Assembly: GCA_009845905.1 (NCBI GenBank)
Contig: VXYS01000013.1
Coordinates: forward strand, 34,924 to 98,923
Source: Gammaproteobacteria bacterium
GTDB taxonomy: Bacteria > Pseudomonadota > Gammaproteobacteria > Steroidobacterales > Foliamicaceae
Direction of reading: 5' to 3'
DNA length: 64,000 nucleotides
This document shows, piece after piece, positions 16,306 through 25,195 of this stretch; position 1 is the stretch's first letter; each line of letters begins with the position of its first letter. A model generated the notes under the pieces. The model saw only the letters and a list, made by a program, of their open reading frames with translations. It did no database searches and was not told the origin of the DNA. Position numbers and translations under genes: made by a program.

Positions 16306-18495
16306 ATGAAAATTCGAATCGGCATGCTCGCCTGCGCGCTTGCACTGGTCGCGCCGGCGGCGCCGGCGCAGCAGGGCGCCGGCGAAATCGAGGAAGTCGT
16401 CGTAACGGCGCGCAAGCAGGAAGAACGGATCCAGGACGTGCCGCTCGCGATCAGAGCGTTCACGGCGGCCGAGATCAGCGAAAGGGGCCTGTCCGATGTC
16501 ATGGACATCAGCCAGTTCACGCCCGGGTTCTCGTTCGAGAAACTGAACCGCTACGGCGTGCAGGGTGGAGGCAGCCGGCCGGTCATCCGCGGGCAGTCGC
16601 AGATCCTGGGCGGCGCCAACGCCTCGATCTTCGTTGACGGCGTGCTCTACAACGATTCGATTCTGTCGTTCCCGTTCGAAATAGTCGAGCGGGTGGAAGT
16701 GATCAAGGGGCCGCAGGCCGCGCTGTTCGGCCGCGCGACCTTCGCCGGGGCCATCAACCTGATCACCAAGACCGGGAGCAACGAGCCCGAAAACAAGTTC
16801 TCGCTGCGTGTGGCCGAACATGAAGAGGGCGAGATCAGCTTCCTGTCGCGCGGGGCCCTGGCCGAAGACACCGCCTTCTACATGGCCCATGTTCGCTACT
16901 ACACCTACGGCGGCTTCTACCGCAACACGCTGGACAACCAGTTGGTGGGCGATGAGGAGTCGATCAACCTGAATCTGTCGCTGGAACTGCGTCCCTCCGA
17001 CAGCTTTACCGCCCGCTTCAACCTGGGCTACGGCGAGGACGACGACGGAGCTGCCGCGGTAACCCTGCAGGACCGTACCTACAACAACTGTTTTCTGGAA
17101 ATCGCGCGGCAGTATTACTGTGGAGAAGTGGCCGAACTGGAAAGCACCGAGCAGAACCTGGACCTGTTCGGCGACGATATCGGCCTCGACAAGACGGCCT
17201 GGCGCGCCTCGGCCCAGCTCGAGTGGGACCTGGGCGGGTTCACGGTCCGTTCCAACACGGGCTATTTCGGCGCCGATTCGACCTATGGTTACGACGTGGA
17301 CATCACGTCCAACTCGACCGCATTGGGCGGAACGTTCAATCGGATCGCGGTCAGCGACCGCAGCGAGTGGTCCACAGAATTGCTGATCAGCACCGACCTG
17401 GCATCCGCAACGCGGGTGCTGGGCGGGGTGTACCTGTATCAGAGCCGCCGCGATTTTCGCGAGGACCGGCTGAACGGCCGCACGGTGGACCAGGGCGAGG
17501 CGCGCACCGACAACTGGGCCGTGTTCGGATCGGTCGCACAGGATTTTTCCGACACGGTCACCGGCACGCTGGAACTGCGCTATGCCTCGGACAAGATCGG
17601 CAACGACAATCCCCCGGCGCGCCCCACGCTGCCTCTGATCGAGAACACGTTCAAGACCTGGTCGCCGCGCGCCACGCTGGACTGGAAATACGCGGACGGC
17701 CGGATGATTTACGGCACGGTTGCGGTGGGCAACAAGCCGGGTTTCATCAATGCGAATCCCTTGCTGGATCCGTCGCTGCGGTTTGCCGAGGAAGAGGAGT
17801 CACTGAACTTTGAGGTGGGCACCAAGAACACGCTGAACGACGGCCGCACGACCCTGAACGTGGCCGTGTACTTCATCGACTGGACCAAGCAGCAACTCAC
17901 GACGACCGGTTTGCTCAGCGATGGCCGCCCGGTGTCGTACGTGACAAATGCCGGCGAAACCGAGGGCAAGGGCCTGGAACTTGAGGTCGCGCATATCTTC
18001 AACGATCAGTTCACCGCCGGCTTCGGCTACGCGCTGAACGACGCCACGTTCACGGAGTTTGACGAGTTCTCGGAACAGGCCCGTTTCACCGGCGGCGATC
18101 CCTCCGTGGCCGGCAACCAGACGCCCAATGCCTCGAAGCACATGGCCAACGCCTTCGCCCGCTACGAATGGCCGGCGGGCGCCAATACCGCCTATGTTCG
18201 CGCCGACTACGCCTACGCCAGCCGCAAGTACGCGCAGATCTTCAATCATGCCCACAGCGGCGATCAGAACCTGATCAACCTGAAGCTGGGGCTGGATGTG
18301 GGCCAGTGGCAGCTGGGGCTGTTCGTGCGCAACCTGACGGACGACCGCACGCCTTCCACCGTGATCCGCTTCGTGGACTTCAAGAACATCCTGCCGCGCG
18401 GCGACAGCGCCCGCACGTCCGGTTTCGTGCGCGCGTTCCAGTATCCGCTGGCGGACCCGCGGCAGATCGGAGCGACCGCCACCTACATCTTCTGA
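16306..18495 (+). CDS. TonB-dependent outer-membrane receptor
   Basis: 729 residues. Signal peptide MKIRIGMLACALALVAPAAPA, TonB-box-like EEVVVTARK just after it, plug domain with the GPQAALFGR signature (VEVIKGPQAALFGRATFAGAIN region), then a long beta-barrel ending in aromatic-rich strands and a final Phe (TATYIF). Imports a ligand across the outer membrane using TonB energy; the ligand cannot be predicted. ATG 16306 has CAGGGGAC upstream; the ATG 27 bases earlier lies at the promoter. Ends in front of long hairpin A, which separates it from the convergent oxidoreductase. Confidence 0.92.
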   Translation: MKIRIGMLACALALVAPAAPAQQGAGEIEEVVVTARKQEERIQDVPLAIRAFTAAEISERGLSDVMDISQFTPGFSFEKLNRYGVQGGGSRPVIRGQSQILGGANASIFVDGVLYNDSILSFPFEIVERVEVIKGPQAALFGRATFAGAINLITKTGSNEPENKFSLRVAEHEEGEISFLSRGALAEDTAFYMAHVRYYTYGGFYRNTLDNQLVGDEESINLNLSLELRPSDSFTARFNLGYGEDDDGAAAVTLQDRTYNNCFLEIARQYYCGEVAELESTEQNLDLFGDDIGLDKTAWRASAQLEWDLGGFTVRSNTGYFGADSTYGYDVDITSNSTALGGTFNRIAVSDRSEWSTELLISTDLASATRVLGGVYLYQSRRDFREDRLNGRTVDQGEARTDNWAVFGSVAQDFSDTVTGTLELRYASDKIGNDNPPARPTLPLIENTFKTWSPRATLDWKYADGRMIYGTVAVGNKPGFINANPLLDPSLRFAEEEESLNFEVGTKNTLNDGRTTLNVAVYFIDWTKQQLTTTGLLSDGRPVSYVTNAGETEGKGLELEVAHIFNDQFTAGFGYALNDATFTEFDEFSEQARFTGGDPSVAGNQTPNASKHMANAFARYEWPAGANTAYVRADYAYASRKYAQIFNHAHSGDQNLINLKLGLDVGQWQLGLFVRNLTDDRTPSTVIRFVDFKNILPRGDSARTSGFVRAFQYPLADPRQIGATATYIF

Positions 18496-18507
18496 TCCCG
18501 GGAGCGA

Positions 18508-18647
18508 GGGCGCTTCGATTTCGCCCCTTTGTGTGCCTTCGTCTCGTGGGAGACGCCATCCTGGTTCGATTCTCGCTGTCCCTGCTCCAACGCTCCCTCG
18601 AGAGGGAGGCACACAAAGGGGCTACGGCGGGCGAGATCGGAGCGCCC
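18508..18647. repeat. Long hairpin repeat, copy A
   Basis: Left arm 18523-18552 and right arm 18593-18622 pair at 27 of 30 positions around a 40-base loop (18553-18592; starts ACGCCATCCTGG, ends GCTCCAACG). A second, outer stem pairs 18508-18526 with 18629-18647 at 17 of 19 positions; the two exceptions are T opposite G, which would be G-U pairs in RNA. It fills the gap between two convergent gene ends. No T-tract follows either side. Confidence 0.85.
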
Positions 18648-18658
18648 GTATAACGGGG

Positions 18659-20152
18659 TCAGATGGGCAGGGTCATTCCCAGCCAGCGGCCGACGGAGAG
18701 CGCCGGGGTGAGCAGCATCCCGGGTGCGAAGGTGGAGCCGAGAGTGGCGCCGGAGCCCAGGACTTCGCCGGCGGCGTAGAGGCCCGGCACGGTCTCCTGG
18801 TTGCCGCGCACGACCTGGTGGGCATCGTTCACCGCCACGCCCGTTGACGACGTGGCCGAACTGCCCAGGTGGGTGATGGCGTAGAAGGGCGGCCGGGCGA
18901 TGGGCTCGGGCAGATGCTCGCGCCCCAGCGGGTCCGCGCCGCTCGCGACCGCATCGTTGTAGTCGCGGACGGTTTGCGCAAGGCCGTCGGCGTCCACGTC
19001 GGCCGCCGCCGCAAGTTCATCGAGGCTGTCGGCGCGGGCGAACATGGGATGGTTCTCGCAATGCGCGAGAAACTCCTCCCGGCTGAACTGCGGCAGCCCG
19101 GGCGGCGCGCTGTTGAAGATGTTCTCGTCGAAGACGATCACGTAGCGCAGGCGCGGCAGCGCGAGCACGGCGCGGGCCCGCGGGCGCACCAGCGGTTCGT
19201 CCTCGCGAATGAAACGTTGCCCGGCATCATTGACCCAGATTTCCCAGGGCAGCCTCTGCTGCGGCACGGTCGCGAAACGCGCATAGACCTTGGCGGGGAA
19301 CTTCGGCCCGGTGAGGATGGAGCCGGTACCCGCTCGATGAAGGTGCTGGCCCCGAAGCCAGCCGCCCACGGACACGGCCAGGTCCAGTCCGTCGCCCAGG
19401 GAATGCGGCCAGGAACCGGCCGCATAGGCGGGATGGCCGGTCAGCAGTTCGAACATGTCCGGGTTCATCGCGTAACCGCCGTTGGTAAGCAATATGTGGC
19501 GTCCCCGGAAGGTCCATTCCTCGTTGCCGCTCTCCGCCCGGACGCCTTCCACCGCGCCGGAATCGGACGTGAGCAGACCGGTCACGCGGGTACTCGTGCG
19601 GATGGCGATATTGCCCTGCGGCATTTCGCGGTCGAGTTCCTCCAGCACGACTTTCAGGATCGCCCTGCCGGCCTCCTCGGCCCAGAAATACCGCGGAACG
19701 CTGTAGCCTGCCCGGCCGGGCGCCGCGCCGGTCACAGGATGACCGGGAAGCGGAACCAGGCCCTGGTCGAGCAGCCAGTTCAGCGTATCCGGCGCGAGGT
19801 CCACGGTGCGCCTAACGATTTCCGGGTCCGCCTCGCCGAACGTGATCTCCATGATGTCCTCGAAGTGGCGGTCCGGCGAATCGACGATACCCTGATCGTC
19901 CTGCAGCCGGGTGCCGCCCGCGCTGACCTGTCCCATGGCCATGTTCAGCGTGCCGCCCAGCGTGTCCGCCGCTTCCAGCATCAGTACGCTGGCGCCGCGC
20001 CTCGAGGCGTGGATGGCGGCGGGCAGTCCGGCGGTACCCGCGCCCACGATGATGAAATCCCATCGCGATTCCAGCAGCGTTGCGGCCCGCACGGCCGGGA
20101 TCGCCAGGGTCAGGCCGGCGCCCGCGCCTTTCAGCAGTTCTCGACGTTTCAC
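18659..20152 (-). CDS. FAD-dependent oxidoreductase of the fumarate reductase/ketosteroid dehydrogenase class, Tat-type signal
   Basis: 497 residues. Starts MKRRELLKGAGAG, a twin-arginine-like signal (RRxxLLK), then the dinucleotide motif IIVGAGTAGLPAA (35-46) and VLMLEAADTLGG. The C-terminal block YAAGEVLGSGATLGSTFAPG is typical of flavoproteins related to fumarate reductase and 3-ketosteroid dehydrogenase. Likely role: oxidation or reduction of a small organic molecule, possibly in the periplasm. The GTG start overlaps the ABC ATPase stop by four bases (GTGA), so it is translated with the importer and probably acts on its substrate. Substrate unknown. Confidence 0.82.
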   Translation of the reverse strand: MKRRELLKGAGAGLTLAIPAVRAATLLESRWDFIIVGAGTAGLPAAIHASRRGASVLMLEAADTLGGTLNMAMGQVSAGGTRLQDDQGIVDSPDRHFEDIMEITFGEADPEIVRRTVDLAPDTLNWLLDQGLVPLPGHPVTGAAPGRAGYSVPRYFWAEEAGRAILKVVLEELDREMPQGNIAIRTSTRVTGLLTSDSGAVEGVRAESGNEEWTFRGRHILLTNGGYAMNPDMFELLTGHPAYAAGSWPHSLGDGLDLAVSVGGWLRGQHLHRAGTGSILTGPKFPAKVYARFATVPQQRLPWEIWVNDAGQRFIREDEPLVRPRARAVLALPRLRYVIVFDENIFNSAPPGLPQFSREEFLAHCENHPMFARADSLDELAAAADVDADGLAQTVRDYNDAVASGADPLGREHLPEPIARPPFYAITHLGSSATSSTGVAVNDAHQVVRGNQETVPGLYAAGEVLGSGATLGSTFAPGMLLTPALSVGRWLGMTLPI

Positions 20153-21765
20153 AGCCCCGGAGTGTACATGCGGCGGCCCTGTTGCCGGGGACTTCCCGGG
20201 CGCCAGCGCGCCTGCGCGGCGAGCAGCTCGCTGGTGTATTCGTGCCGGGGCGAGTTCATGACCCTGGACGCGGGTCCCTGTTCGACGATCCTTCCGCGGC
20301 GCAGCACGATCACGCGGTCGCCGATCTCCGAGGCCAGGGTCAGATCGTGCGTGATCAGAAGAAGCGCCAGTTTGCGCTCTTCGCGTATGTCCCTGAGCAG
20401 CGCCAGGATCTGCGCCTGGGTGCGAATGTCCAGCGCGGAGAGCGCCTCGTCGGCAAGCAGCAGGCGCGGATTCATCGCCAGCGCGCGCGCCAGGGCGATT
20501 CGCTGGCGCTGCCCGCCGGAGAACGCCGCCGGGCGCCGGTTCATCCGCCGCGGATCCAGACCGACGCGGCTCAGCAGCGCGGCCACGCGGGCCTTCTGTT
20601 CCGGGCGGCTGCAAAGGCGGTGGGTCCGGATGGGTTCGGCGACGATGCGTTCCACGGGCCATCGGGGATTGAGACTGGAATAGGGGTCCTGGAACACCAT
20701 TTGCAGGTGGCGCGCGCGCACCGCCGCGCTGGGCGGCTCGTCCCCGAGGGCCGGAAAACTCAGTTGACCGGGCGCTGCCCTGATGACGCCGGCGAGCGCG
20801 CGGGCGATCGTGGTCTTGCCCGATCCGGACTCCCCGACCAGGCACACGGTCTCGTTGGCGTGAACGGCGAAATCCACGTTCTCCACAGCCGCCTGCGCGG
20901 CGCCCCGGTAGCGGACCGTAAGCCCGCGCACGGCGGCCAGAGCCTCTCGCGATTGCGGGCGCCTGCCGCGCCTCGGTGCCGTTGCGCGCCTGCCCGGCAG
21001 CGCTTCCAGCAGCGAGCGGGTGTACTCGTGGCGGGGTTTCGAGAACAGCTCGCGGGCCGGCCCGTGTTCCACCACCCGTCCGCCGTGCATGACGTACAGG
21101 CGGTCGCAGAAGCCCGCGGCCAGCGCCAGGTCGTGGGTGATCATCAGCAGCGTATGTCGCCTTGCACGGCGCTTGAGCAGATCGAGGACCCGTGACTGCA
21201 CCGCGGCGTCCAGCGCCGTCGTGGGCTCGTCGGCTATCAGCAGCGGCGGCCGGTTGATGAGCGCCAGCGCGATCATGATGCGCTGCCTCTGGCCGCCCGA
21301 GAACTGGTGAGGGAATGCGCGCAAGGCCGACTCCGGCTCGGGAAGTTCGACGGAACGCAGGGCTTCGATTGCTCTATTCCGCGCCTGTTTCCGGGACAAC
21401 CCCGAATGGCGGACAGCGCTCTCGATCAGCGCGGAGCCGATCCGGCGGACCGGATTGAGGGACGCCGATGGGTCCTGAAACACGAACCCGGCGATCCGGC
21501 CGCGCAACGGCCTCAACGCCTCCTCGTCGAGTTGCGTCATTTCCTGGTCCCTGACGATTATCTTCCCGTCGGCGATGCGTCCGGGCGCGGGCACCAGGCC
21601 AAGTATGGACAGCGTCGCCAGCGTCTTGCCGGCGCCGGATTCGCCCACCAGGCCCACGATTTCTCCCTCGGCGGCATCCAGCGACACGTCGTGCAGCACC
21701 CTCCCGCCACGCGGAAAATCCACGCACAGTCCGCGTATTCGCAGCAGGGAAACGGATGCGTTCAT
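20149..21765 (-). CDS. Peptide/opine-type ABC transporter, fused double ATPase
   Basis: 538 residues with two complete ATPase modules, equivalent to DppD and DppF in one chain. Module 1: GESGAGKT, FSGGQRQR, LLIADEPTTALD. Module 2: GESGSGKT, FSGGQRQR, LLLADEALSALD. Both signature motifs are intact. It powers import through the two permeases encoded just upstream. Start ATG overlaps the permease stop (ATGA). The family is that of dipeptide, oligopeptide, opine or nickel importers; the transported compound cannot be told. Confidence 0.92.
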   Translation of the reverse strand: MNASVSLLRIRGLCVDFPRGGRVLHDVSLDAAEGEIVGLVGESGAGKTLATLSILGLVPAPGRIADGKIIVRDQEMTQLDEEALRPLRGRIAGFVFQDPSASLNPVRRIGSALIESAVRHSGLSRKQARNRAIEALRSVELPEPESALRAFPHQFSGGQRQRIMIALALINRPPLLIADEPTTALDAAVQSRVLDLLKRRARRHTLLMITHDLALAAGFCDRLYVMHGGRVVEHGPARELFSKPRHEYTRSLLEALPGRRATAPRRGRRPQSREALAAVRGLTVRYRGAAQAAVENVDFAVHANETVCLVGESGSGKTTIARALAGVIRAAPGQLSFPALGDEPPSAAVRARHLQMVFQDPYSSLNPRWPVERIVAEPIRTHRLCSRPEQKARVAALLSRVGLDPRRMNRRPAAFSGGQRQRIALARALAMNPRLLLADEALSALDIRTQAQILALLRDIREERKLALLLITHDLTLASEIGDRVIVLRRGRIVEQGPASRVMNSPRHEYTSELLAAQARWRPGSPRQQGRRMYTPGL

Positions 21766-22601
21766 CGCCGGGCGCGGTCCAGTGCGCTCAGACCGTCTCC
21801 CAGCAGGTGAATGGACACGACCAGCAGGGCGATGGCGGTGGCCGGCGCGGCCATGAGCCAGGGAGCGACGATCAGAAAGTCGCGCGATTCCTGCAGCAGC
21901 GCCCCCCAGGTGGGAACGCCCAGCGGCGCGCCCAGGCCCAGGAAGGACAGTGCGCTCTCCGCGACCAGCATGTCGGCGAAATGAAAGGTGAAGACAACCG
22001 CCAGCACCGGTCGGAGCCCCGGTAACAGGTGCCCCAGCAGAATGCGCGGAGTGCTCACCGCCATGATCCGGGCCGCCGTCACGTAGTCCTGGGCCAGCAG
22101 GCGCAGGCTCTCGGCATAGACCACGCGGGCGAACACGGGCCAGCTCAACAGCCCCAGCGTGATGCTGAGCGGCCAGAATCCCCGGCCGGCCACCGCAACG
22201 ATGATGATCGCCGCCACCAGCCCCGGAAACGACAGCGTGGCGTCGACGAGCTGGTTGATGATCGTGCGGGGATAGCCCTGGTACTGCGCCGCGCACATGC
22301 CCAGCGTGCCGCCCAGCAGCAGCGCCAGGATGCAGGAAACGGTTGCGACGCCCACCGACCAGGGAAGACCCGACAGTACCCGCGACCAGAGGTCCCGGCC
22401 CAGGTTGTCGGTCCCCAGCAAATGGCCCGCCGTGCCCGCCGGAGAGAAGCGCTCGGTCAGGTCGCCCAACTGCGGGTCGTGCGTCTGCAGCAGCCCGCTC
22501 AGTGCGAGCAGCAGCACCCAGCCGACCAGCGCCGCGGCGCCGACGGCCAGCTGGGGCGACGCCCTGAGTAATGCCAGCAGGCGGTTCAGCAAACCGGTCA
22601 T
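21762..22601 (-). CDS. ABC transporter permease, DppC type
   Basis: 279 residues. Inner-membrane permease with about six hydrophobic segments, and the HLLGTDNLGRD motif typical of DppC/OppC. The EAA-type loop is at ARIMAVSTPRILLGHLLPG. Overlaps by four bases with genes on both sides (ATGA). Partner of the DppB-type permease and the double ATPase. Confidence 0.9.
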   Translation of the reverse strand: MTGLLNRLLALLRASPQLAVGAAALVGWVLLLALSGLLQTHDPQLGDLTERFSPAGTAGHLLGTDNLGRDLWSRVLSGLPWSVGVATVSCILALLLGGTLGMCAAQYQGYPRTIINQLVDATLSFPGLVAAIIIVAVAGRGFWPLSITLGLLSWPVFARVVYAESLRLLAQDYVTAARIMAVSTPRILLGHLLPGLRPVLAVVFTFHFADMLVAESALSFLGLGAPLGVPTWGALLQESRDFLIVAPWLMAAPATAIALLVVSIHLLGDGLSALDRARR

Positions 22602-23521
22602 TGGGTTGCCGGTCTGAGCCTCGGGTCTATCAGGCGCAACAGGGCGTCCGCAAGTCCGTTGACCGCGAACACCAGCACCGCGACGACAAAGCAGATCGCC
22701 TGAAGCACCGGAAAGTCCAGGTTCTGGGCCGAGTACAGCAGCAACAGGCCGATGCCCGGCCACAGGAACAGGGTTTCGATCAGCACGACGCCGGACACCA
22801 GGAAGGCGAATTGGGTGCCGATCAGCGCCACGGCCGCCGGCAGGGCGGCCGGCAGCGCCTCCCGCCAGAGGATGAACCGCATCGAGGCGCCGTTGGCGCG
22901 GGCGGTTCTTATGTAGTCCTCCTGCATCGCCTCGGCAACGCCGGCGCTCACTACGCGGCACAGTTTCGGCGCGAGGAAGAAACCCAGTGAAATGCTCGGG
23001 AGGATCCACGCGGCCGGCTGGGAATATCCGAGCGAGGGCAGCCAGCCGAGCCGCACGACGAACAGCTGGATCAGGACCAGCGCCATGACGAAGCCGGGGA
23101 TACCCTGCGCCACGGCAGTCAGCGCGGCGCCCAGTCGGCGCGAAGCGGCCTCGGGACGCTGGCCGATCCAGACGCCGGCCGGGATGGCCGTGACAAGGGT
23201 CAACCCCATGCTGAGCACCGCCATCAGCAGCGTGCCCGGCAGTTGTTCCAGCGCCATGTCCAGGGCCGGCTGGCCGGAGTAGATCGAGACGCCGAAGTCG
23301 AGCTGCGCCATGCGTCCGAGCTGGACCAGGTAGCGTTGCCAGGCCGGGAGGTCGAGGCCGTATTCGGCGCGAATCCGTTCAAGCAGCTCCGGCGTCGGGT
23401 CCTCGCCCGCCAGCATCAGGGCGGGATCGCCGGCCAGGCCAAGCGCTACGAACAGCAGCGCGTTTACGCCCAGCAACAGGATCAGCAGCCGCGCGGCGCG
23501 CTGGGCCAGGCCGGCAAACAT
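22598..23521 (-). CDS. ABC transporter permease, DppB type
   Basis: 307 residues. Begins MFAGLAQRAARLLILLLGVNALLF; contains RIRAEYGLDLPAWQRY and the cytoplasmic EAA loop YIRTARANGASMRFILWREALP, both hallmarks of DppB/OppB permeases. The ATG shares one base with the stop of the substrate-binding gene (TGATG). Confidence 0.9.
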   Translation of the reverse strand: MFAGLAQRAARLLILLLGVNALLFVALGLAGDPALMLAGEDPTPELLERIRAEYGLDLPAWQRYLVQLGRMAQLDFGVSIYSGQPALDMALEQLPGTLLMAVLSMGLTLVTAIPAGVWIGQRPEAASRRLGAALTAVAQGIPGFVMALVLIQLFVVRLGWLPSLGYSQPAAWILPSISLGFFLAPKLCRVVSAGVAEAMQEDYIRTARANGASMRFILWREALPAALPAAVALIGTQFAFLVSGVVLIETLFLWPGIGLLLLYSAQNLDFPVLQAICFVVAVLVFAVNGLADALLRLIDPRLRPATQ

Positions 23522-25092
23522 CAGTCGGCCCGCTCTACCCGGTAGAGTTCCGGTGCGCGGGTACGCACGCGGAAGCCGCTCAAGCCCGGCGCGACCACCC
23601 ACATATGGCCGTATTCCAGCAGCAGCAGGCTGGCGGCGCGCTCACGAAACTCGACAGCCAGTTCCTGCAGCAGGGCCTCCCTTCGCCCGGTGTCCATTTC
23701 GCGGCCCGCGGCAACGAGTCCCGCCCGGAGCGTTTCGTCGCAGAAGAACGGGCGGGTCTTCAGGCAGGAGTATTGCTCCATGGGACGAAGCGCATCGTTA
23801 TGCGGCGCGGTGTTCCAGGCCATCGTAAACAGTTCGGTGCGCCATGCGCCCTGGAAGAACTGGCGGATCCAGTCGGAGAACAGCACCCTCCGGAATGCCA
23901 TGTCAACGCCCACCGCCGCCAGGTCCTGCTGCAGCTTGGCGAAGATTTCCAGATCGTTGGGATAGGTGCCGGTCACGACCTGCACCGTCGTCGAGAAACC
24001 CTGCGGGTAGCCTGCCTCCGCGAGCAGCGCCCGGGCCTTCACCGGATCGTGGGGATAGGGATTGATCCGCGGGTTGTGGCCGAACACGTTGGGCGCCGAT
24101 CCCTGGCTGGCCGGCGGCGCAAAGCCCTGAAGGATGTCTTCCGAGAGGGCCTTTCGGTCAATGGCGTAATTGAGCGCCTGGCGAACGCGCACGTCCGCGA
24201 TCGGCGAGTCGGGGTGCCCGGTCACGTCGAAGGCGAAGGCCAGGATCTGACGCAGGATATCGGCGTGGACCGTAAACCCGCGGTCGCGGAAAATGTTCAG
24301 TTGCTCCGGGCGCAGGGACATGATGACGTCCAGTTGGCCGGAAAGGGCCGCCTGCAAACGGGAAGCGTGGTCGCGCAGGGGATACATCTCCACCCGTGAA
24401 ATTCCTGGCGGCCGCCAGGCATACGGGTTGGCCGTGAGCACTACCGCGCCGTCGCGGTTCTGCCAGTCCGTGAGCAGGTAGGAACCCGTGCCCACCGGGG
24501 TGCGCGAAAATCCGTGCCGGCCCATTTCGCGCCAGGCCTGCGGCTCGACCATCATCGCGGAGGTCAGCCGGTTGGGCAGGACCGGGTCCGGCTCCCAGGT
24601 GGTGAAGATCAGCGTGCGCGCGTCGGGCGCCTCGACCTCGCTGACACGTCGCATTTCCCAGCCCACGACCGTCGCCCGGCCCTCGTCGCTGATCAGCCAG
24701 TCGAAAACCTCCTTGGCCGAGAAGGCGTTGAATGCCCGGCCGTTGGCGTAGCGCACGCCCTCGCGCAGCACGAAACGCCAGGTGTTGGGGCCCAGGTTCT
24801 CGAAACTCTCGGCCAGCAGCGGAACGATGCGTCCTTCATCGTCGCTTTCGGTGAGCGGGTCGAAGATCTGCCTCCAGACCCAGTCTCCCGGGACGCCCAG
24901 GGTCCGGAACGGATCGCCGTAGCTGGCCGGCATGAGCGTGATTGCGACGCGCAGCGGCGTCTCGTCCGCGCCTGCCCGCGGAGCGCTGCCGGCTCCCGCA
25001 ATTGCAAGAATCACGCACGAACAGAGCGCGGTTCCGGCATGGCGTAACTTCAGGGCGTGCAAGATCGGGCGAGATTCCAGAAGGCGTGTCAT
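23521..25092 (-). CDS. ABC transporter solute-binding protein, family 5 (DppA/OppA-like)
   Basis: 523 residues. Signal peptide within the first ~43 residues (hydrophobic run ALCSCVILAIAGAGSAPRAGA). The mature part shows family-5 landmarks: PLLAESFENLGPNTWRFVLREGVRYANG, the FDWL segment, and ADVRVRQALNYAIDRKAL. Captures the substrate in the periplasm, probably a peptide, opine or similar cationic compound. First gene of a five-gene operon with binding protein, two permeases, ATPase and flavoprotein, in which every junction overlaps. Confidence 0.9.
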   Translation of the reverse strand: MTRLLESRPILHALKLRHAGTALCSCVILAIAGAGSAPRAGADETPLRVAITLMPASYGDPFRTLGVPGDWVWRQIFDPLTESDDEGRIVPLLAESFENLGPNTWRFVLREGVRYANGRAFNAFSAKEVFDWLISDEGRATVVGWEMRRVSEVEAPDARTLIFTTWEPDPVLPNRLTSAMMVEPQAWREMGRHGFSRTPVGTGSYLLTDWQNRDGAVVLTANPYAWRPPGISRVEMYPLRDHASRLQAALSGQLDVIMSLRPEQLNIFRDRGFTVHADILRQILAFAFDVTGHPDSPIADVRVRQALNYAIDRKALSEDILQGFAPPASQGSAPNVFGHNPRINPYPHDPVKARALLAEAGYPQGFSTTVQVVTGTYPNDLEIFAKLQQDLAAVGVDMAFRRVLFSDWIRQFFQGAWRTELFTMAWNTAPHNDALRPMEQYSCLKTRPFFCDETLRAGLVAAGREMDTGRREALLQELAVEFRERAASLLLLEYGHMWVVAPGLSGFRVRTRAPELYRVERAD

Positions 25093-25138
25093 CGTGCTGC
25101 GGCGGCCTGCCGGAAGGCACGGGCCGCGTCAGGCAATC

Positions 25139-25152
25139 GCCGCATGAGCGGC
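25139..25152. other. Small palindrome in the divergent intergenic region
   Basis: GCCGC-ATGA-GCGGC between the importer operon (minus) and the PLP-enzyme gene (plus). A 5 bp inverted repeat of this kind could be an operator shared by the two directions, or chance in 65% GC DNA. Confidence 0.25.
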
Positions 25153-25195
25153 GTAGTCTATTATGGTATTTCGTCGATTTCGGGGAGGCGCGCCG

